DNA from: a virus | IMG/VR virus record: IMGVR_UViG_3300017782_004265 | Location: 1 to 20,204 of that record | Length of the DNA: 20,204 nt | Reading direction: 5' to 3' (one strand) | In this document: positions 19,361 through 20,204 of the stretch, piece by piece | How positions within the stretch are numbered: position 1 is the stretch's first letter | Layout of the letters: every line of letters begins with the position of its first letter | Position numbers and translations under genes: made by a program | Notes under the pieces: model-generated | What the model was told of the DNA's origin: nothing | Databases searched by the model: none | The model's input: only the letters and a program-made list of their open reading frames with translations

Positions 19361-20037
19361 AATGTTATTATTGTGTTATCACTTTCAAACAATGTTTCAT
19401 CTGCTAAAGTTTTTGAATACTCTATAAAATGAACAGGATACAATGGCGGATTTGCTTTACCATTGCTTTTTTTAAATCCTATGTCTTGATCTGTAAGTAT
19501 GTCGTTGTAACCTTTTAGGAAAAACCAACTCATCCAAAAAACATGCTCTATCATTTTAAGTTGGCTTTTAAGATACTTTGGATCTTCACCGTTACGCAAA
19601 AAGTTAATGCGTAAACCACTTATCATTGTGAGTGTGCTGTTTGCTGTTCCTACTGCTTCATGTGTGCTGTAATGATTAACAGGTTGTAGCATGTGATTAA
19701 ACATTTGTCCTGCGTATTGTATATGTTTGTGGCATATTTCATTTTCCAATCTTGTGAGCCAATATTCTATATATGCGGCATCGCCTTTAGTAAAGTTTAC
19801 AAACAGTTCATCTTTGTTGTTTTTGTCGTATGTGTATGGTATAACAAAATGTTCTACATCTAACCAACTGTCTAACTCATGTGGCATAACTGCTGTTAAA
19901 AGTGGATCTGTTACACTTATATAATGATTAAGCCAACCTGTAGCATGTTCTTTTTTACCACTGGTTCTTATAGTGCCTTTTTGAACATAACGTTGATAAC
20001 GTTTTCTTTGTTTTTGTGATTTTCTTTTCTTTGTCAT
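19357..20037 (-). CDS. Unknown protein with a very basic N-terminus
   Basis: I place the start at ATG 20037 (226 residues) with GAGG at 6-7 bases; the open frame extends to a TTG at 20055 without a good site. The N-terminus is extremely basic (MTKKRKSQKQRKRYQRYVQK) and may bind nucleic acid. The rest is a soluble helical domain with aromatic and histidine residues (HELDSWLDVEHFVIPYTYDK, CHKHIQYAGQMFNHML, MIEHVFWMSWFFLKGYNDIL). No motif is recognised. It is the first gene after a leftward GATAAATA promoter and is coupled to the two-HTH gene by ATGA. Confidence 0.78.
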   Translation of the reverse strand: MTKKRKSQKQRKRYQRYVQKGTIRTSGKKEHATGWLNHYISVTDPLLTAVMPHELDSWLDVEHFVIPYTYDKNNKDELFVNFTKGDAAYIEYWLTRLENEICHKHIQYAGQMFNHMLQPVNHYSTHEAVGTANSTLTMISGLRINFLRNGEDPKYLKSQLKMIEHVFWMSWFFLKGYNDILTDQDIGFKKSNGKANPPLYPVHFIEYSKTLADETLFESDNTIITL

Positions 20038-20071
20038 AATAACCTCTGTTGCCAAATAACTTTGTTGTTAC

Positions 20072-20094
20072 ATACTTATTTATCACTCTTTGTG
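20072..20094 (-). promoter_or_regulatory. Late-type promoter of the leftward operon
   Basis: On the minus strand CCACAA (20095-20090), five bases, GATAAATA (20084-20077), then GTAAC five bases on. The layout is the same as at 4624 and 12249, with C for A at the first box position. It overlaps the stop codon of the gene upstream. Confidence 0.62.
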
Positions 20095-20204
20095 GTTTTT
20101 ATGGCTTTTATTTGAAACTTTTCGTTTGCCCATCTGTTTTGTAGTATTCTACAATAAGCAATGGCGCATTGTTTGTTGCGCCATGTCTTAGTGTTTACCC
20201 TAAA
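20076..20204 (-). CDS. C-terminal end of an unknown leftward gene (partial)
   Basis: An open frame enters from the right edge on the minus strand and runs 42 codons to TAA at 20078-20076. The visible end is basic (TWRNKQCAIAYCRILQNRWA, then NEKFQIKAIKTTKSDK). The stop is embedded in the GATAAATA promoter of the next genes. The start and the family cannot be determined from this window. Confidence 0.55.
   Translation of the reverse strand, partial: FRVNTKTWRNKQCAIAYCRILQNRWANEKFQIKAIKTTKSDK

Noticed and set aside
20161-20184. Perfect 8-bp inverted repeat ATGGCGCA/TGCGCCAT as a terminator
   Set aside because: No T run on either side, and it lies inside an open frame that enters from the right edge; probably coding.

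Overview
The window looks like part of an AT-rich tailed-phage genome, probably an unclassified marine phage. The evidence is the set of tail, fibre and terminase proteins, the marine-type fibre repeats (LYFTN, GGTG), tight gene packing with ATGA/TAATG overlaps, and promoters resembling T4-type late promoters. No host can be named from the sequence.

Layout. Positions 1-12225 are a rightward virion block: the end of an unknown gene, a GNAT-like acetyltransferase, a lambda-J-like tail tip protein fused to fibre repeats, two unknown genes, a giant 1771-residue fibre, a glycine-rich adhesin-like protein, then a basic 28-residue peptide, two unknown small genes and a coiled-coil/membrane protein. 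Positions 12226-12760 hold no convincing gene. They hold two tandem segments that look like structured RNAs, each just downstream of a GATAAATA promoter; the first ends in a strong terminator. A leftward gene (12761-13243), a small rightward ORF and a hairpin-rich non-coding stretch follow. Positions 13939-15109 are rightward again (unknown gene, terminase small subunit candidate, a membrane peptide, a basic domain protein). Positions 15239-16395 are three leftward small genes, 16541-18387 the rightward large terminase operon, and 18438-20204 a leftward operon with a two-HTH DNA-binding protein.

Two promoter types divide the genes. Most blocks read from (A)CACAA-N5/6-GATAAATA elements, close to the T4 late consensus TATAAATA. 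All four genes of the interspersed leftward group instead have host-like TTGACA/TTGACG-N16-TATAAT-type promoters, and two of them share a covarying 5'-terminal hairpin. I infer early, moron-like cassettes inserted into late virion and packaging genes.

The most notable points are the two candidate RNAs at 12262-12708, the covarying leader hairpins, and the apparent total absence of AATT, AGCT, CTAG, GTAC and TGCA from the whole window. All counts and foldings here were done by eye.
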